Of a stretch of 64,000 nucleotides of DNA, positions 34,717 through 43,616 are shown one piece after another. A program made the translations under genes and the position numbers. The notes under the pieces are model-generated. The model had not been told where the DNA came from. It made no database searches and was given only the letters and a program-made list of their open reading frames with translations. The stretch covers positions 2,294,001 to 2,358,000 of the forward strand of contig NZ_CP014841.1 in the NCBI RefSeq assembly GCF_001641285.1. The letters are read 5' to 3'. Source of the DNA: Dyella thiooxydans (GTDB lineage: Bacteria; Pseudomonadota; Gammaproteobacteria; Xanthomonadales; Rhodanobacteraceae). Position 1 is the first letter of the stretch. Each line of letters starts with the position of its first letter.

Positions 34717-34807
34717 AGGAGTGAGAGTTGAGAAGTGAGGAGTGAGAGGAAATCCTCAAGCCGGTCTTTCTCTCACTTCTCACTCCTCTTCACTCGCTTC
34801 TCGCTCA
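34717..34807 (-). repeat. Heptad inverted repeat, copy C (glyA-nrdR gap)
   Basis: On the coding (minus) strand the purine-rich arm begins with the glyA stop codon (34807-34767, TGAGCGAGAAGCGAG and on). The spacer is 16 nt (34766-34751), and the complementary arm is 34750-34717. The arms are about 34-41 nt with 7-bp units. It occupies nearly the entire 96-nt gap before nrdR. Confidence 0.92.
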
Positions 34808-36073
34808 ACCGTAGACTGGGAACTTCTTGCACTGCGCCTCGACCTTGGCGCGCACGGCGGCGATCACCGCCTCGTCGGTCGGTGCGTCGAGCACGTCGCA
34901 GATCCAGTTGGCCAGGTCCACGCAGTCCGCCTCGAGGTAGCCGCGGGTGGTGACGGCGGGGGTGCCCACGCGCAGGCCGGAGGTGACGAACGGCTTCTGC
35001 GGGTCGTTCGGCACGGCGTTCTTGTTGACCGTGATGTGCGCCTTGCCCAGCGCCGCTTCCGCGTCCTTGCCGGTGACGCCCTTGCCGATCATGTCGATCA
35101 GCATCAGGTGGTTCTCGGTGCCGCCGGAGACGATCTTGTAGCCGCGCGCGATGATGGTCTTGGCCATCGCCTGCGCGTTCTTCACCACCTGGGTCTGGTA
35201 GGCCTTGAACTCGGGTTCCAGCGCCTCCTTGAAGGCCACCGCCTTGGCGGCGATCACGTGCATCAGCGGACCGCCCTGGATGCCGGGGAAGACGATCGAC
35301 TGCAGCTTCTTGGTGATCTCCTCGGCGGCCTCGCCCATGCCCTGGTTGCTGGCGACGATGATGCCGCCGCGCGGACCGCGCAGGGTCTTGTGGGTGGTGG
35401 AGGTGACCACGTGCGCGTGCGGCAGCGGGCTCGGGTAGACGCCCGCGGCGACCAGGCCGGCGATGTGCGCCATGTCCACGAACAGGTACGCGCCCACCTT
35501 GTCGGCGATGGCGCGGAAGCGCGCCCAGTCCAGCACCTGCGAGTAGGCACTGAAGCCGGCCACGATCATCTTCGGCTGGTGCTCGACGGCGAGGCGCTCG
35601 ACCTCGTCCATGTCGACGATGCCGTTGGCGTCCACGCCGTACTGCACGGCGTCGAGGATCTTGCCGGACAGGTTGACCTTCGCGCCGTGGGTGAGATGAC
35701 CGCCATGGGCCAGGCTCATGCCGAGAATCTTGTCGCCCGGCTGCAGCAGGGCGAAGTAGACCGCCTGGTTGGCCTGCGAACCGGAGTGCGGCTGCACGTT
35801 GGCGTAGTCGGCGCCGAACAGCTGCTTCACGCGGTCGATCGCCAGCTTCTCGGCCACGTCGACGTATTCGCAGCCGCCGTAGTAGCGCTTGCCCGGGTAG
35901 CCCTCGGCGTACTTGTTGGTGAGCTTGGAGCCCTGCGCTTCCATCACCCGCGGGCTGGCGTAGTTCTCCGAGGCGATCAGCTCGACGTGGTCTTCCTGGC
36001 GCTGGCCTTCATCGGCGATGGCCTGGGCCAGCTCGGGGTCGTAACCGGCGATCATGCAGTCCTTCGGGAACAT
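34805..36073 (-). CDS. glyA: GlyA, serine hydroxymethyltransferase
   Basis: 422 residues. It interconverts serine and glycine with tetrahydrofolate, PLP-dependent. Motifs are [20 protein letters not shown] near the start, GGHLTHG, and the PLP-lysine motif [13 protein letters not shown]. The start at 36073 gives [15 protein letters not shown] with GAGG eight bases upstream; an inner ATG at 36055 is possible. The glyA-nrdR-ribD order is typical for the group. Its stop codon is the first triplet of heptad repeat copy C. Confidence 0.97.
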   Translation of the reverse strand: MFPKDCMIAGYDPELAQAIADEGQRQEDHVELIASENYASPRVMEAQGSKLTNKYAEGYPGKRYYGGCEYVDVAEKLAIDRVKQLFGADYANVQPHSGSQANQAVYFALLQPGDKILGMSLAHGGHLTHGAKVNLSGKILDAVQYGVDANGIVDMDEVERLAVEHQPKMIVAGFSAYSQVLDWARFRAIADKVGAYLFVDMAHIAGLVAAGVYPSPLPHAHVVTSTTHKTLRGPRGGIIVASNQGMGEAAEEITKKLQSIVFPGIQGGPLMHVIAAKAVAFKEALEPEFKAYQTQVVKNAQAMAKTIIARGYKIVSGGTENHLMLIDMIGKGVTGKDAEAALGKAHITVNKNAVPNDPQKPFVTSGLRVGTPAVTTRGYLEADCVDLANWICDVLDAPTDEAVIAAVRAKVEAQCKKFPVYG

Positions 36074-36140
36074 TCGGGGGGCCTCGGCGGATCAGGGGGT
36101 GGACAAGACCCGAAAGTGTAGCGCCGGCGCCGGTTTGCAG

Positions 36141-37013
36141 CTACCGGCCCGCCCCTCGGCGGTGGACCGCCGAGACCATCACGTAGCTGATCACCATCAG
36201 CAGCAGCCAGGATCCCAGCTTGGCCAGCGGCACCGGGTGCCAACCGGCCCGCTGCGCCGGGTACAGCCAGGCATGGGTGTAGGTCCCCACGTTCTCGGCC
36301 AGCCAGATGAACAGCGCCACCAGCACGAAGCCCAGCAGCAGCGGCATCCGTCGGTGCCGGCGGCGGATGCGGAAGTGCACCCAGGTCGGCCCGAACAGCC
36401 ACGCCAGCGCGGCAAACAGCAGCCAACGGGCATCCGGCAGGAAGTGGTGGCTGAAGAAGTTCACGTAGATCGCCACCGCCAGCGCCACCGTGGCGCCAAA
36501 CGGCGGGTGCCGGGTAAAACGGAAGTCGAACAGCCGCCAGGCGCGGGCGATGTAGCTGCCCACCGAGGCGTACATGAAGCCGGTGAACAGCGGTACGCCA
36601 CCGATGTGCAACAGCGACGGGCCGGGATAGCTCCACGAACCCACCGCGGTCTTGAACAGCTCCATCGCCGTGCCGACCGCGTGGAACAGCACGATCACCC
36701 GGGCCTCCTCCCGGCTTTCCAGCCCGCTGGCCAACAGGCCAAGCTGGATCGCCACCGCCGACAGGGTCAGGAAGTCGTAACGCGACAGCGCCGCATGATC
36801 CGGATACCAGCGCCAGCTGGCCGCCAGCAGGCCCACCATCAGCCCGCCGAACAGGCAGGCCGAGGCCTGCTTCAAGCCGAAACACAGGAATTCGTAGCCG
36901 AATGTCCCGATCCGGCCGAATCGGGCTGCCCGCCGGGCGAGCCTTAGGTCGAGCCTCCGCCACCCGGGCACTGGCCTTGTCCGGCGCGCGAACGCCTCCA
37001 TCTTCGGGGCCAT
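36141..37013 (-). CDS. DUF817 family integral membrane protein (YoaT-like)
   Basis: 290 residues from ATG 37013 (ATGs at 37079 and 37001 are also in frame). It has about eight hydrophobic helices. Conserved parts are FGYEFLCFGLKQASACLFGG, VGTAMELFKTAVGSWSYPG, GGVPLFTGFMYASVGSYIARAWRLFDFRF and NFFSHHFLPDARW. These are the hallmarks of DUF817, whose function is unknown. It is downstream of glyA on the same strand by position but runs towards it from a separate, divergent promoter region shared with ettA. Confidence 0.88.
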   Translation of the reverse strand: MAPKMEAFARRTRPVPGWRRLDLRLARRAARFGRIGTFGYEFLCFGLKQASACLFGGLMVGLLAASWRWYPDHAALSRYDFLTLSAVAIQLGLLASGLESREEARVIVLFHAVGTAMELFKTAVGSWSYPGPSLLHIGGVPLFTGFMYASVGSYIARAWRLFDFRFTRHPPFGATVALAVAIYVNFFSHHFLPDARWLLFAALAWLFGPTWVHFRIRRRHRRMPLLLGFVLVALFIWLAENVGTYTHAWLYPAQRAGWHPVPLAKLGSWLLLMVISYVMVSAVHRRGAGR

Positions 37014-37186
37014 CGCTGTCCACCCTGCGGAAAACCTGCAGCGTGACGGGCCGCCGGGCGGCTCCGCGGGCCTTGCCATGGCAGTGCAAAGGCCGATCGG
37101 CGATAATCGGAGGCCTTTTCCCCTTTGTTCCTCACTTGCCGGGCCGCGCGCGAACGCGGCTTGCGGACCGCCTTTCGGGAGCCAGC

Positions 37187-38845
37187 ATGCAGTACATCTA
37201 CACCATGAACGGGGTGAGCAAGATCGTTCCCCCGAAGCGCCAGATCATCAAGGACATCTCGCTCAGCTTCTTCCCCGGCGCCAAGATCGGCCTGCTGGGC
37301 CTCAACGGTGCGGGCAAGTCGACGGTGCTCAGGATCATGGCCGGCGTGGACAAGGACTTCCAGGGCGAGGCCCGTCCGCAGCCGGGCATCAAGGTCGGCT
37401 ACCTGGCGCAGGAGCCGGAGCTGGATCCGGAGAAGACCGTGCGCGAGGCGGTCGAGGAAGGCGTGTCCGAGGTGCTCGACGCGCAGAAGCGGCTGGAGGA
37501 GGTGTACGCCGCCTACGCCGAGGAGGGCGCCGATTTCGACGCGCTGGCGAAGGAGCAGGAAAAGCTGGAGAACCTGCTGGCCGCCAACGACGCCCACGCG
37601 CTGGAGCGCCAGCTGGAAGTAGCCGCCGACGCGCTGCGGCTGCCGCCGTGGGACGCCAAGATCGGCCCGCTGTCCGGCGGCGAGAAGCGCCGCGTGGCGC
37701 TGTGCCGACTGCTGCTGTCCAAGCCGGACATGCTGCTGCTGGACGAGCCGACCAACCATCTGGACGCCGAGTCGGTGGACTGGCTGGAGAAGTTCCTGCA
37801 GGACTACCCCGGTACCGTGGTGGCGGTGACCCATGACCGCTACTTCCTCGACAACGCCGCCGAGTGGATCCTCGAGCTGGACCGCGGCCGCGGCATTCCG
37901 TGGAAGGGCAACTACACCGAGTGGCTGGTGCAGAAGGACGAGCGCCTGAAGCAGGAAGCCCAGCAGGAGAAGTCGCGCCAGAAGGCGATCCAGAAGGAGC
38001 TGGAGTGGGTGCGCTCGGCCGCCAAGGGCCGCCAGTCCAAGGGCAAGGCGCGCCTGAACCGCTTCGAGGAGCTGAACTCGGTCGAGTACCAGCGCCGCAA
38101 CGAGACCAACGAGATCTTCATCCCGCCGGGCGAGCGCCTGGGCCAGGAGGTGATCGAGTTCAAGAACGTCACCAAGTCGTTCGGCGACCGCGTGCTGATC
38201 GAGGACCTCTCGTTCAAGATCCCGCCGGGCGCCATCGTCGGCGTGATCGGCCCGAACGGCGCGGGCAAGTCCACCCTGATGAAGATGATCATGGGCAAGG
38301 AGCAGCCCGATTCCGGCGAGGTGAAGCTCGGCCATACCGTCAAGCTGGCCTACGTCGACCAGTCGCGCGACGCGCTCGATGCGAAGAACAACGTGTGGCA
38401 GGAAGTGTCCGGCGGCTCGGACATCCTCACCATAGGCAACTTCGAGATCCAGTCGCGCGCCTACATCGGCCGCTTCAACTTCAAGGGCACCGACCAGCAG
38501 AAGATCGTCGGCAACCTGTCCGGCGGCGAGCGCGGCCGCCTGCACATGGCCAAGACCCTGCTGCAGGGCGGCAACGTGCTGCTGCTCGACGAGCCGTCCA
38601 ACGACCTGGACGTGGAAACCCTGCGCGCACTGGAAGACGCGCTGCTGGAGTTCCCCGGCTGCGCGGTGGTCATCTCGCATGACCGCTGGTTCCTGGACCG
38701 CATTGCCACCCACATCATCGCCTTCGAGGGCGACTCGCACGTGGAGTTCTTCCCCGGCAACTACAACGAGTACGAAGCGGACAAGAAGCGCCGCCTCGGC
38801 GACGATGCCGGCCCGCACCGCGTGAAGTACAAGAAGCTGGCCTGA
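37187..38845 (+). CDS. ettA: EttA, ABC-F translational throttle
   Basis: 552 residues (family about 555). Two ABC domains are present: Walker A GLNGAGKST at 38-46 and GPNGAGKST near 355, and signatures LSGGEKRRVALCRLL and LSGGERGRLHMAK. The linker with KSRQKAIQKELEWVRSAAKGRQSKGKARL is the EttA interaction region, and there is no membrane segment. It binds the ribosomal E site and gates initiation depending on ATP/ADP. The ATG at 37187 follows GGGAG; longer starts overlap DUF817 DNA and were rejected. Confidence 0.96.
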   Translation: MQYIYTMNGVSKIVPPKRQIIKDISLSFFPGAKIGLLGLNGAGKSTVLRIMAGVDKDFQGEARPQPGIKVGYLAQEPELDPEKTVREAVEEGVSEVLDAQKRLEEVYAAYAEEGADFDALAKEQEKLENLLAANDAHALERQLEVAADALRLPPWDAKIGPLSGGEKRRVALCRLLLSKPDMLLLDEPTNHLDAESVDWLEKFLQDYPGTVVAVTHDRYFLDNAAEWILELDRGRGIPWKGNYTEWLVQKDERLKQEAQQEKSRQKAIQKELEWVRSAAKGRQSKGKARLNRFEELNSVEYQRRNETNEIFIPPGERLGQEVIEFKNVTKSFGDRVLIEDLSFKIPPGAIVGVIGPNGAGKSTLMKMIMGKEQPDSGEVKLGHTVKLAYVDQSRDALDAKNNVWQEVSGGSDILTIGNFEIQSRAYIGRFNFKGTDQQKIVGNLSGGERGRLHMAKTLLQGGNVLLLDEPSNDLDVETLRALEDALLEFPGCAVVISHDRWFLDRIATHIIAFEGDSHVEFFPGNYNEYEADKKRRLGDDAGPHRVKYKKLA

Positions 38846-38849
38846 GGCG

Positions 38850-39326
38850 ATGAGCGACGCCAAGCCTCCCGTCGCGATCGATGCCGGTGACGCCCCCGTG
38901 CGCACCGGCTCGGGTTACCCCGCGCCGTTCGCCGCGCAGATGGGCGAGCGGCTCAGGCGCAAGCTGGGCGACGTGTTCGGCCTGACCGCCTTCGGCGTCA
39001 ACCTGGCCCGCCTGGGGCCAGGTGCGCGCTCGGCACTGCGCCATGCGCACCAGCTCGAGGACGAGTTCGTCTACATCCTCGAGGGCACGCCGACCCTGCT
39101 CACCGATGCCGGCGAGACGCTGCTCAAGCCGGGCATGTGCGCCGGCTTCAAGGCCGGCACCGGCGACGGCCACGCGCTGGTCAACCGCAGCGACGCCGAG
39201 GTGCTCTACCTGGAGATCGGCGCGCGCTGCGCCGGCGAGACGGTCGATTACCCGGACGTCGATCTCAAGGGCGCCACCCTCGACGGGCGCTGGACCTACC
39301 TGCACAAGGATGGCACGCCGTACTGA
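38850..39326 (+). CDS. Cupin-domain protein
   Basis: 158 residues with one cupin barrel. Motif 1 is [23 protein letters not shown], carrying two His and a Glu as metal ligands. Motif 2 is [20 protein letters not shown], with one His. It resembles small cupins annotated as transcriptional-regulator or sugar-binding-like, but no reaction can be assigned. It starts four bases after the ettA stop and ends 28 nt before pyrF, so the three may share a transcript. Confidence 0.87.
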   Translation: MSDAKPPVAIDAGDAPVRTGSGYPAPFAAQMGERLRRKLGDVFGLTAFGVNLARLGPGARSALRHAHQLEDEFVYILEGTPTLLTDAGETLLKPGMCAGFKAGTGDGHALVNRSDAEVLYLEIGARCAGETVDYPDVDLKGATLDGRWTYLHKDGTPY

Positions 39327-39354
39327 CGGCCGCCCTCCGAAAAAGGAACCCGCG

Positions 39355-40170
39355 ATGCGTTTCATGCAGACCCTCGCCGACGCCTGGCAGCGACACGACT
39401 CGCTGGTCTGCGTCGGCCTCGATCCCGAGCTGGGCAAGCTGCCGGCGCATCTGAAGGGGCGGCCCGACGCGGTGTTCGAATTCTGCGCGGCGATCGTCGA
39501 CGCCACCGCCGACCTCGCGTGCGCGTTCAAGCCGCAGATCGCCCACTTCGCCGCACTGCGCGCCGAAGACACGCTGGAACGGCTGATCGCCCACGTCCAC
39601 GCCAGGCACCCCGGGGTGCCGGTGATCCTCGACGCCAAGCGTGGCGACATCGGCTCCACCGCGCAGCATTACGTCACCGAGGCGTTCGAGCGCTTCGGCG
39701 CCGATGCGGTGACGCTCAATCCGTACATGGGCCGTGACTCGATCGCACCGTTCCTGGAGCGCGCCGACAAGGGCGTGATCCTGCTCTGCCGCACCTCCAA
39801 CCCGGGCGGCGCGGATTTCCAGGCGCTGGACTGCGGCGGCGAACCGCTTTACCTGCGCGTGGCGGAGACGGTCGCCCGCGACTGGAACGGCCACGGCAAC
39901 TGCGCCCTGGTCTGCGGCGCCACCTGGCCGGAGGAACTGGGCCAGGTCCGCACGCGCGTCGGCGACATGCCCCTGCTGGTGCCGGGCATCGGCGCCCAGG
40001 GCGGCGACGTGGCCGCGGTGCTGAAGCACGGACTCACTGCCAATCACACCGGCCTGATGATCAACTCCTCGCGCGGCATCCTGTACGCCGGAAGCGGCGA
40101 GGATTTCGCCTCGGCGGCACGGGCGGCGGCACAGGAGCTGCGCGACAGCATCAACGCGCTGCGCCACTGA
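39355..40170 (+). CDS. pyrF: PyrF, orotidine 5'-phosphate decarboxylase (type 2)
   Basis: 271 residues. It carries out the last step of UMP synthesis. The type 2 signature is [16 protein letters not shown], with the catalytic Asp-Lys-Asp arrangement; other family segments are [13 protein letters not shown] and [12 protein letters not shown]. The AAAAAGGA Shine-Dalgarno precedes ATG 39355. A rho-independent terminator follows. Confidence 0.96.
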   Translation: MRFMQTLADAWQRHDSLVCVGLDPELGKLPAHLKGRPDAVFEFCAAIVDATADLACAFKPQIAHFAALRAEDTLERLIAHVHARHPGVPVILDAKRGDIGSTAQHYVTEAFERFGADAVTLNPYMGRDSIAPFLERADKGVILLCRTSNPGGADFQALDCGGEPLYLRVAETVARDWNGHGNCALVCGATWPEELGQVRTRVGDMPLLVPGIGAQGGDVAAVLKHGLTANHTGLMINSSRGILYAGSGEDFASAARAAAQELRDSINALRH

Positions 40171-40234
40171 TCGCCCAGGTAGGACGTCGATCGTTTCCGC
40201 CATCGAGCGGTCCCGCCAGGCGGTCAAAGGGAAG

Positions 40235-40266
40235 GGGCCGCGGCTTGCGCCGCGGCCCTTTTGTTT
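40235..40266 (+). terminator. Rho-independent terminator after pyrF
   Basis: A 10-bp stem GGGCCGCGGC (40235-40244) pairs with 40249-40258 around a TTGC loop. It is followed by TTTTGTTT. It lies between pyrF and the converging secreted-protein gene. Confidence 0.9.
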
Positions 40267-40284
40267 CCAGCGATACCGGAGCTC

Positions 40285-41409
40285 TTACTGCACGACCGGA
40301 TGCGCGATGTCGCACTCGTTGGTGTCGTTCGACCAGGTGCTCTGCATGGCGTAGGTGCCGTTGGCCATCACCACGTCGGCCGACTTGCCCTGGCCGGACG
40401 AGATCCAGGCGCACTCGTCACCGTTCTCCTGGCCGTAGCTGCTGCTGCGGCGGTTCCGGTTGGTCCAGCCGCCGGCAGGGTTCTGGTCGGTCACCGTCTC
40501 GGCGTACTCGTGGCCTTCGACGATCGAGAAGCCATCCAGCTTGCCGCTGGCGCCACTGTTGACGAAGTTCTGCCCGCAGCTGGTGCCCATGTCGTACACG
40601 TACGGCATGTTGGTGAACGCCACATCGCCGACCGGCGAGCTCACGCTCCAGTCGCCATTCCAGTCGTGCCACGCACAGAACTGGCCGTTGGAGGTGTTGA
40701 AGCCATCCGGATGGGTACCGGTCGGCGACAGGATCACGTACTGCACGTAACGGTTCGACGCCGCCGTGGTGTTGCCGAAATGCTGCGCCGCCTTGATCGC
40801 TTCCTGCGCCAGCTGGGCACCGGTGGCGCTCGACGGCGAAGCCACCGAGTTGTCGTACCAGATGCCGGCAAAGGCGCCGCCCGTCGGATAGCCGATGTGC
40901 GGAGCCCCCGACGGACAGGAGGTCGCTCCCGTGGAGACCAGCGAACCGTCGCAGTATTGGGTCATCGTGCCCGACCACGATTCGCCGCCAGTGCCCAGGC
41001 CCTTGAACAGGCTCTCGAGGTACGGCACCGCACCGACCGAGTCACCCGACAGGGTCATGTTGCCGTTGGCATCGGTCCCGGCGGTGCCCCACTGGCTGCC
41101 GTAGACGACCAGGTAGACCTTGGGAGTGCCGCTGGTGACGCCAATGCCGTCGACGCCTCCGCCATAGCTCAGGGCCTTGCCCGATGACGTGGTGCGCGCA
41201 CCCCTGGCTGCGTGCAGTGCCGCCCAGGCGCGCATCTGGCTGTGTGCTTCCCGGGTTGCCACCACGCCATGACGGTACGAGTGACCGTAGGCGGGCGAAT
41301 AAGGGTTCATCCCGTCGTCCTGGGATGGGCCGGCGATCGCGCCGGCCGAGAGGCCGAGAAGCGCCGAGGCGGCCGCGACAGCGAGCCACCGACTGTTGAG
41401 TCTGGACAT
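40285..41409 (-). CDS. Secreted EXORDIUM/PHI-1-like protein, possible metal-dependent hydrolase
   Basis: 374 residues from ATG 41409 with a GGGGAGAA Shine-Dalgarno. A Sec signal peptide is at 1-26 (WLAVAAASALLGLSAGAIAG). The mature part is Gly/Ser/Asn-rich and has two paired Cys regions (YCDG/SC and NGQFCAW/SCGQ). Near residue 300 is EGHEYAETVTDQNPAGGW, followed by QENGDECAW. Plant EXORDIUM/PHI-1 proteins carry a comparable HELAE...NP...W...E..D.C block, so I place it there by motif memory. The HE-x2-E pattern suggests a metal site, which is inference. The gene stands alone with a 507-nt upstream gap and somewhat lower GC. Confidence 0.7.
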   Translation of the reverse strand: MSRLNSRWLAVAAASALLGLSAGAIAGPSQDDGMNPYSPAYGHSYRHGVVATREAHSQMRAWAALHAARGARTTSSGKALSYGGGVDGIGVTSGTPKVYLVVYGSQWGTAGTDANGNMTLSGDSVGAVPYLESLFKGLGTGGESWSGTMTQYCDGSLVSTGATSCPSGAPHIGYPTGGAFAGIWYDNSVASPSSATGAQLAQEAIKAAQHFGNTTAASNRYVQYVILSPTGTHPDGFNTSNGQFCAWHDWNGDWSVSSPVGDVAFTNMPYVYDMGTSCGQNFVNSGASGKLDGFSIVEGHEYAETVTDQNPAGGWTNRNRRSSSYGQENGDECAWISSGQGKSADVVMANGTYAMQSTWSNDTNECDIAHPVVQ

Positions 41410-41916
41410 AAATTCTCCCCGCATGGATTGAGTTGAAAGCGAACTGAGACGTGTTGGCCTACGAAGCGCATCACGGGTACGCAAACAAACTCCGGCGCGA
41501 CAAAAGACATCGCGACGAGGCCTGGTTTTCCTCCCCAGGAAAACCAGGCACGCGGAAACTAATCGAATGACACCGCCCCGCACAATGGGAATTTTTTCCC
41601 TAGTATCAGGGATCTACGTAGCCACCCGTGGCGCCGCCAGGACAAAAAGCGTTCCGCCGCAGAGGCTTGCAAAATCATGCGCTCGCATTATCTTGCGGCT
41701 CCGACAAAAGAGCTGCTTTATCTCGTATGAAACGCAATTTATTACGCGTCGGAAGTGCGATGCAGCTCAAATTTCCGTCACCGGCCTGATCGAAAAGCAG
41801 CGCCATCGGCACACGAATGCGGCCAGTGTGAAGCGCCCTTCGAACCAGGCCTGATCCAGACCCGGCCGCGGACGTCTGGCGCACCCCGCCGCAGCGATCA
41901 CGACCGGGGAAGTGCT
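41410..41916. other. AT-richer intergenic stretch upstream of the secreted protein gene
   Basis: 507 nt with no convincing gene. It is clearly less GC-rich than the rest of the window (for example 41590-41780). It holds two overlapping inverted repeats: GGGAA-TTTT-TTCCC (41587-41600) and CCCT-AGTATC-AGGG (41598-41611). These could be regulator sites for the minus-strand secreted gene. Short frames here have no signal peptide, ribosome-binding site or family motif. Confidence 0.5.
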
Positions 41917-42294
41917 TCAGCGGGTATGCACCCAGTACACCTGGAGCCCCCGGGAACGATCCTCTTCGCGACGGCCCTCGCGGCTGTCGACCACCGCGCC
42001 CCAGGTCGACCGCAGGCCCCCGTGCTGGAACCGGTCCACCCGCACCTGCTCGCCTTTGGGAATGATCGCCTGACTCACCACGACAAGTACGCCCGGCTGC
42101 TCATGAACCAGACTGCCCGGCCGCCCGGTACCCGCCCCCCAGCCCACGTGGAGCTCGCAGGGAATCGGGTCGGATACGCCGCGGTTGTCCAGACTCCATC
42201 CTTCGGTCTTGCTCAGCAGCGACTGGAGCTTGGGATCGCTCCAGTCGACCGTGTTGGCCGAAGGACCCGATGGTGGCTTGCCGAAGTGATTCAT
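41917..42294 (-). CDS. Hypothetical protein, 125 residues
   Basis: The frame from ATG 42294 has a GGAGAA Shine-Dalgarno ten bases upstream. The product starts MNHFGKPPSGPSANTVDW and has a central beta-like stretch PGVLVVVSQAIIPKGEQVRVDRFQ. It ends in an Arg/Glu-rich region and LQVYWVHTR. No signal peptide, membrane helix or family I recognise. Third-position GC is moderate, which makes coding likely but not certain. It lies alone between two large gaps. Confidence 0.5.
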   Translation of the reverse strand: MNHFGKPPSGPSANTVDWSDPKLQSLLSKTEGWSLDNRGVSDPIPCELHVGWGAGTGRPGSLVHEQPGVLVVVSQAIIPKGEQVRVDRFQHGGLRSTWGAVVDSREGRREEDRSRGLQVYWVHTR

Positions 42295-42509
42295 GGTCGC
42301 AACGTTCTCTCCGCGGGCGTCAAGATCGCGTCGCGACCATTGGCGTTGCACCGGGTATGCAGGGAACGGGCCATGTCACCGGAGCGGGTATCCGGCACCG
42401 GGAAATGACGGATAGCCCCGTACGAAAGCGCATCCGGACGGGTCCTGCACGTCTTCATGCCGGGCATATCGACTGCCCGCGGGGAAACTTGAGCGTTTTC
42501 CGGGCGTCG

Positions 42510-43616
42510 CTAAAGCTGGCGCCTGCGCCACCAGCGTTCGCACGGCTGGGTAAAGAACCTGGCCAGGCCCCAGCCGAGCGCCAGACTGCCCGCCAAAGCC
42601 GGCAGATACCAGATCACCCCGCTGCGCGGATCCGCTCCGGCGAACCGCCACAGGCGCACCGTCGCGAACACCACGAACATGTGCGAAAGATAGATCTCGT
42701 AGCTCAGCCGGCCCCAGCGCTCCAGCCAGCGCCAGCCCCTGACCGGGCGTGACGGATGCGGTGAGCTACGCATCCCCACCAGCAGCGCTCCCGTCGCGGC
42801 AACCAGCACGAGCATCACGCCGTCGTGCAGCCATCGCCACAGCCACGGCATCGCCAACATGACGAAGGCGAGCCCCCCCGCTCCCGACCAGCGCATGAGC
42901 CGCGCCATCCAGGCCCGCGGCGGCCGACCGTGAACCCACAACGCCCCGAGCACGCCCGTCGCGATCGCGGCCATGCCGGGCAGGTAGGCCTTCTCCTTCC
43001 AGATCTCATTGCCATCGAGCGCCGCCAGCGACCATGGCAGCGATACCGCGAGCAACAACAGCAGCGGAACCAGCACGCGTCGCCGGCGCGTCAGCAGGCA
43101 GACCAGCGGGAAGCCGAGGTAGAACGCCTCCTCGATCGACAACGACCACAACACATCCCAGCTGCCCGGGAGGTAGCCGGTGCGCCCCTCGTACCAATTC
43201 AGGCAGAGCCCGAGCGCCGAGGCCACCGCGCCGGCCAGGGACTGTCCCGGGCGATGGATCACGTAGTCCGCCACACCCAGTCCATGCAGCAGCGCCAGCA
43301 CCGCGACCAGCAAGAGCAGCAGCGGCAGAATCCGCGAGGCGCGCCGCGCATAGAACGCGCGCAGATCGATCCGCGCCAGGTCGCCCCAGCGGTCCAGCGC
43401 ATTACCGGCGATCAGGAAGCCGCTGACCACGAAGAACACGAACACCGCTTCGTAGCCGTTGTAGTTGAGCGCGCCCAGCACGCGCCGGGGTAGCCAGTCG
43501 GCCAGCACGGTCTCGCGCAGCGGGATGCGCAGCCCGATGTGATGCAGCACCACCAGCACGATCGCCAGGCCGCGAAGGCGATCGATGCCGTGATGACGCG
43601 TCGGGACCGCACTCAT
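42510..43616 (-). CDS. Acyltransferase family 3 (OafA/YrhL-like) membrane protein
   Basis: 368 residues with about ten transmembrane helices. The start HHGIDRLRGLAIVLVVLHHIGLRIP contains the family RGLAI and catalytic-type His residues. FFVVSGFLIAG, YARRASRILPLLLL and WSLSIEEAFYLGFPLV are standard. Such enzymes O-acetylate surface or exported glycans; the target is unknown. Its ATG overlaps the yhhQ stop by four bases, which makes an unusual translational pair. Confidence 0.92.
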   Translation of the reverse strand: MSAVPTRHHGIDRLRGLAIVLVVLHHIGLRIPLRETVLADWLPRRVLGALNYNGYEAVFVFFVVSGFLIAGNALDRWGDLARIDLRAFYARRASRILPLLLLLVAVLALLHGLGVADYVIHRPGQSLAGAVASALGLCLNWYEGRTGYLPGSWDVLWSLSIEEAFYLGFPLVCLLTRRRRVLVPLLLLLAVSLPWSLAALDGNEIWKEKAYLPGMAAIATGVLGALWVHGRPPRAWMARLMRWSGAGGLAFVMLAMPWLWRWLHDGVMLVLVAATGALLVGMRSSPHPSRPVRGWRWLERWGRLSYEIYLSHMFVVFATVRLWRFAGADPRSGVIWYLPALAGSLALGWGLARFFTQPCERWWRRRQL

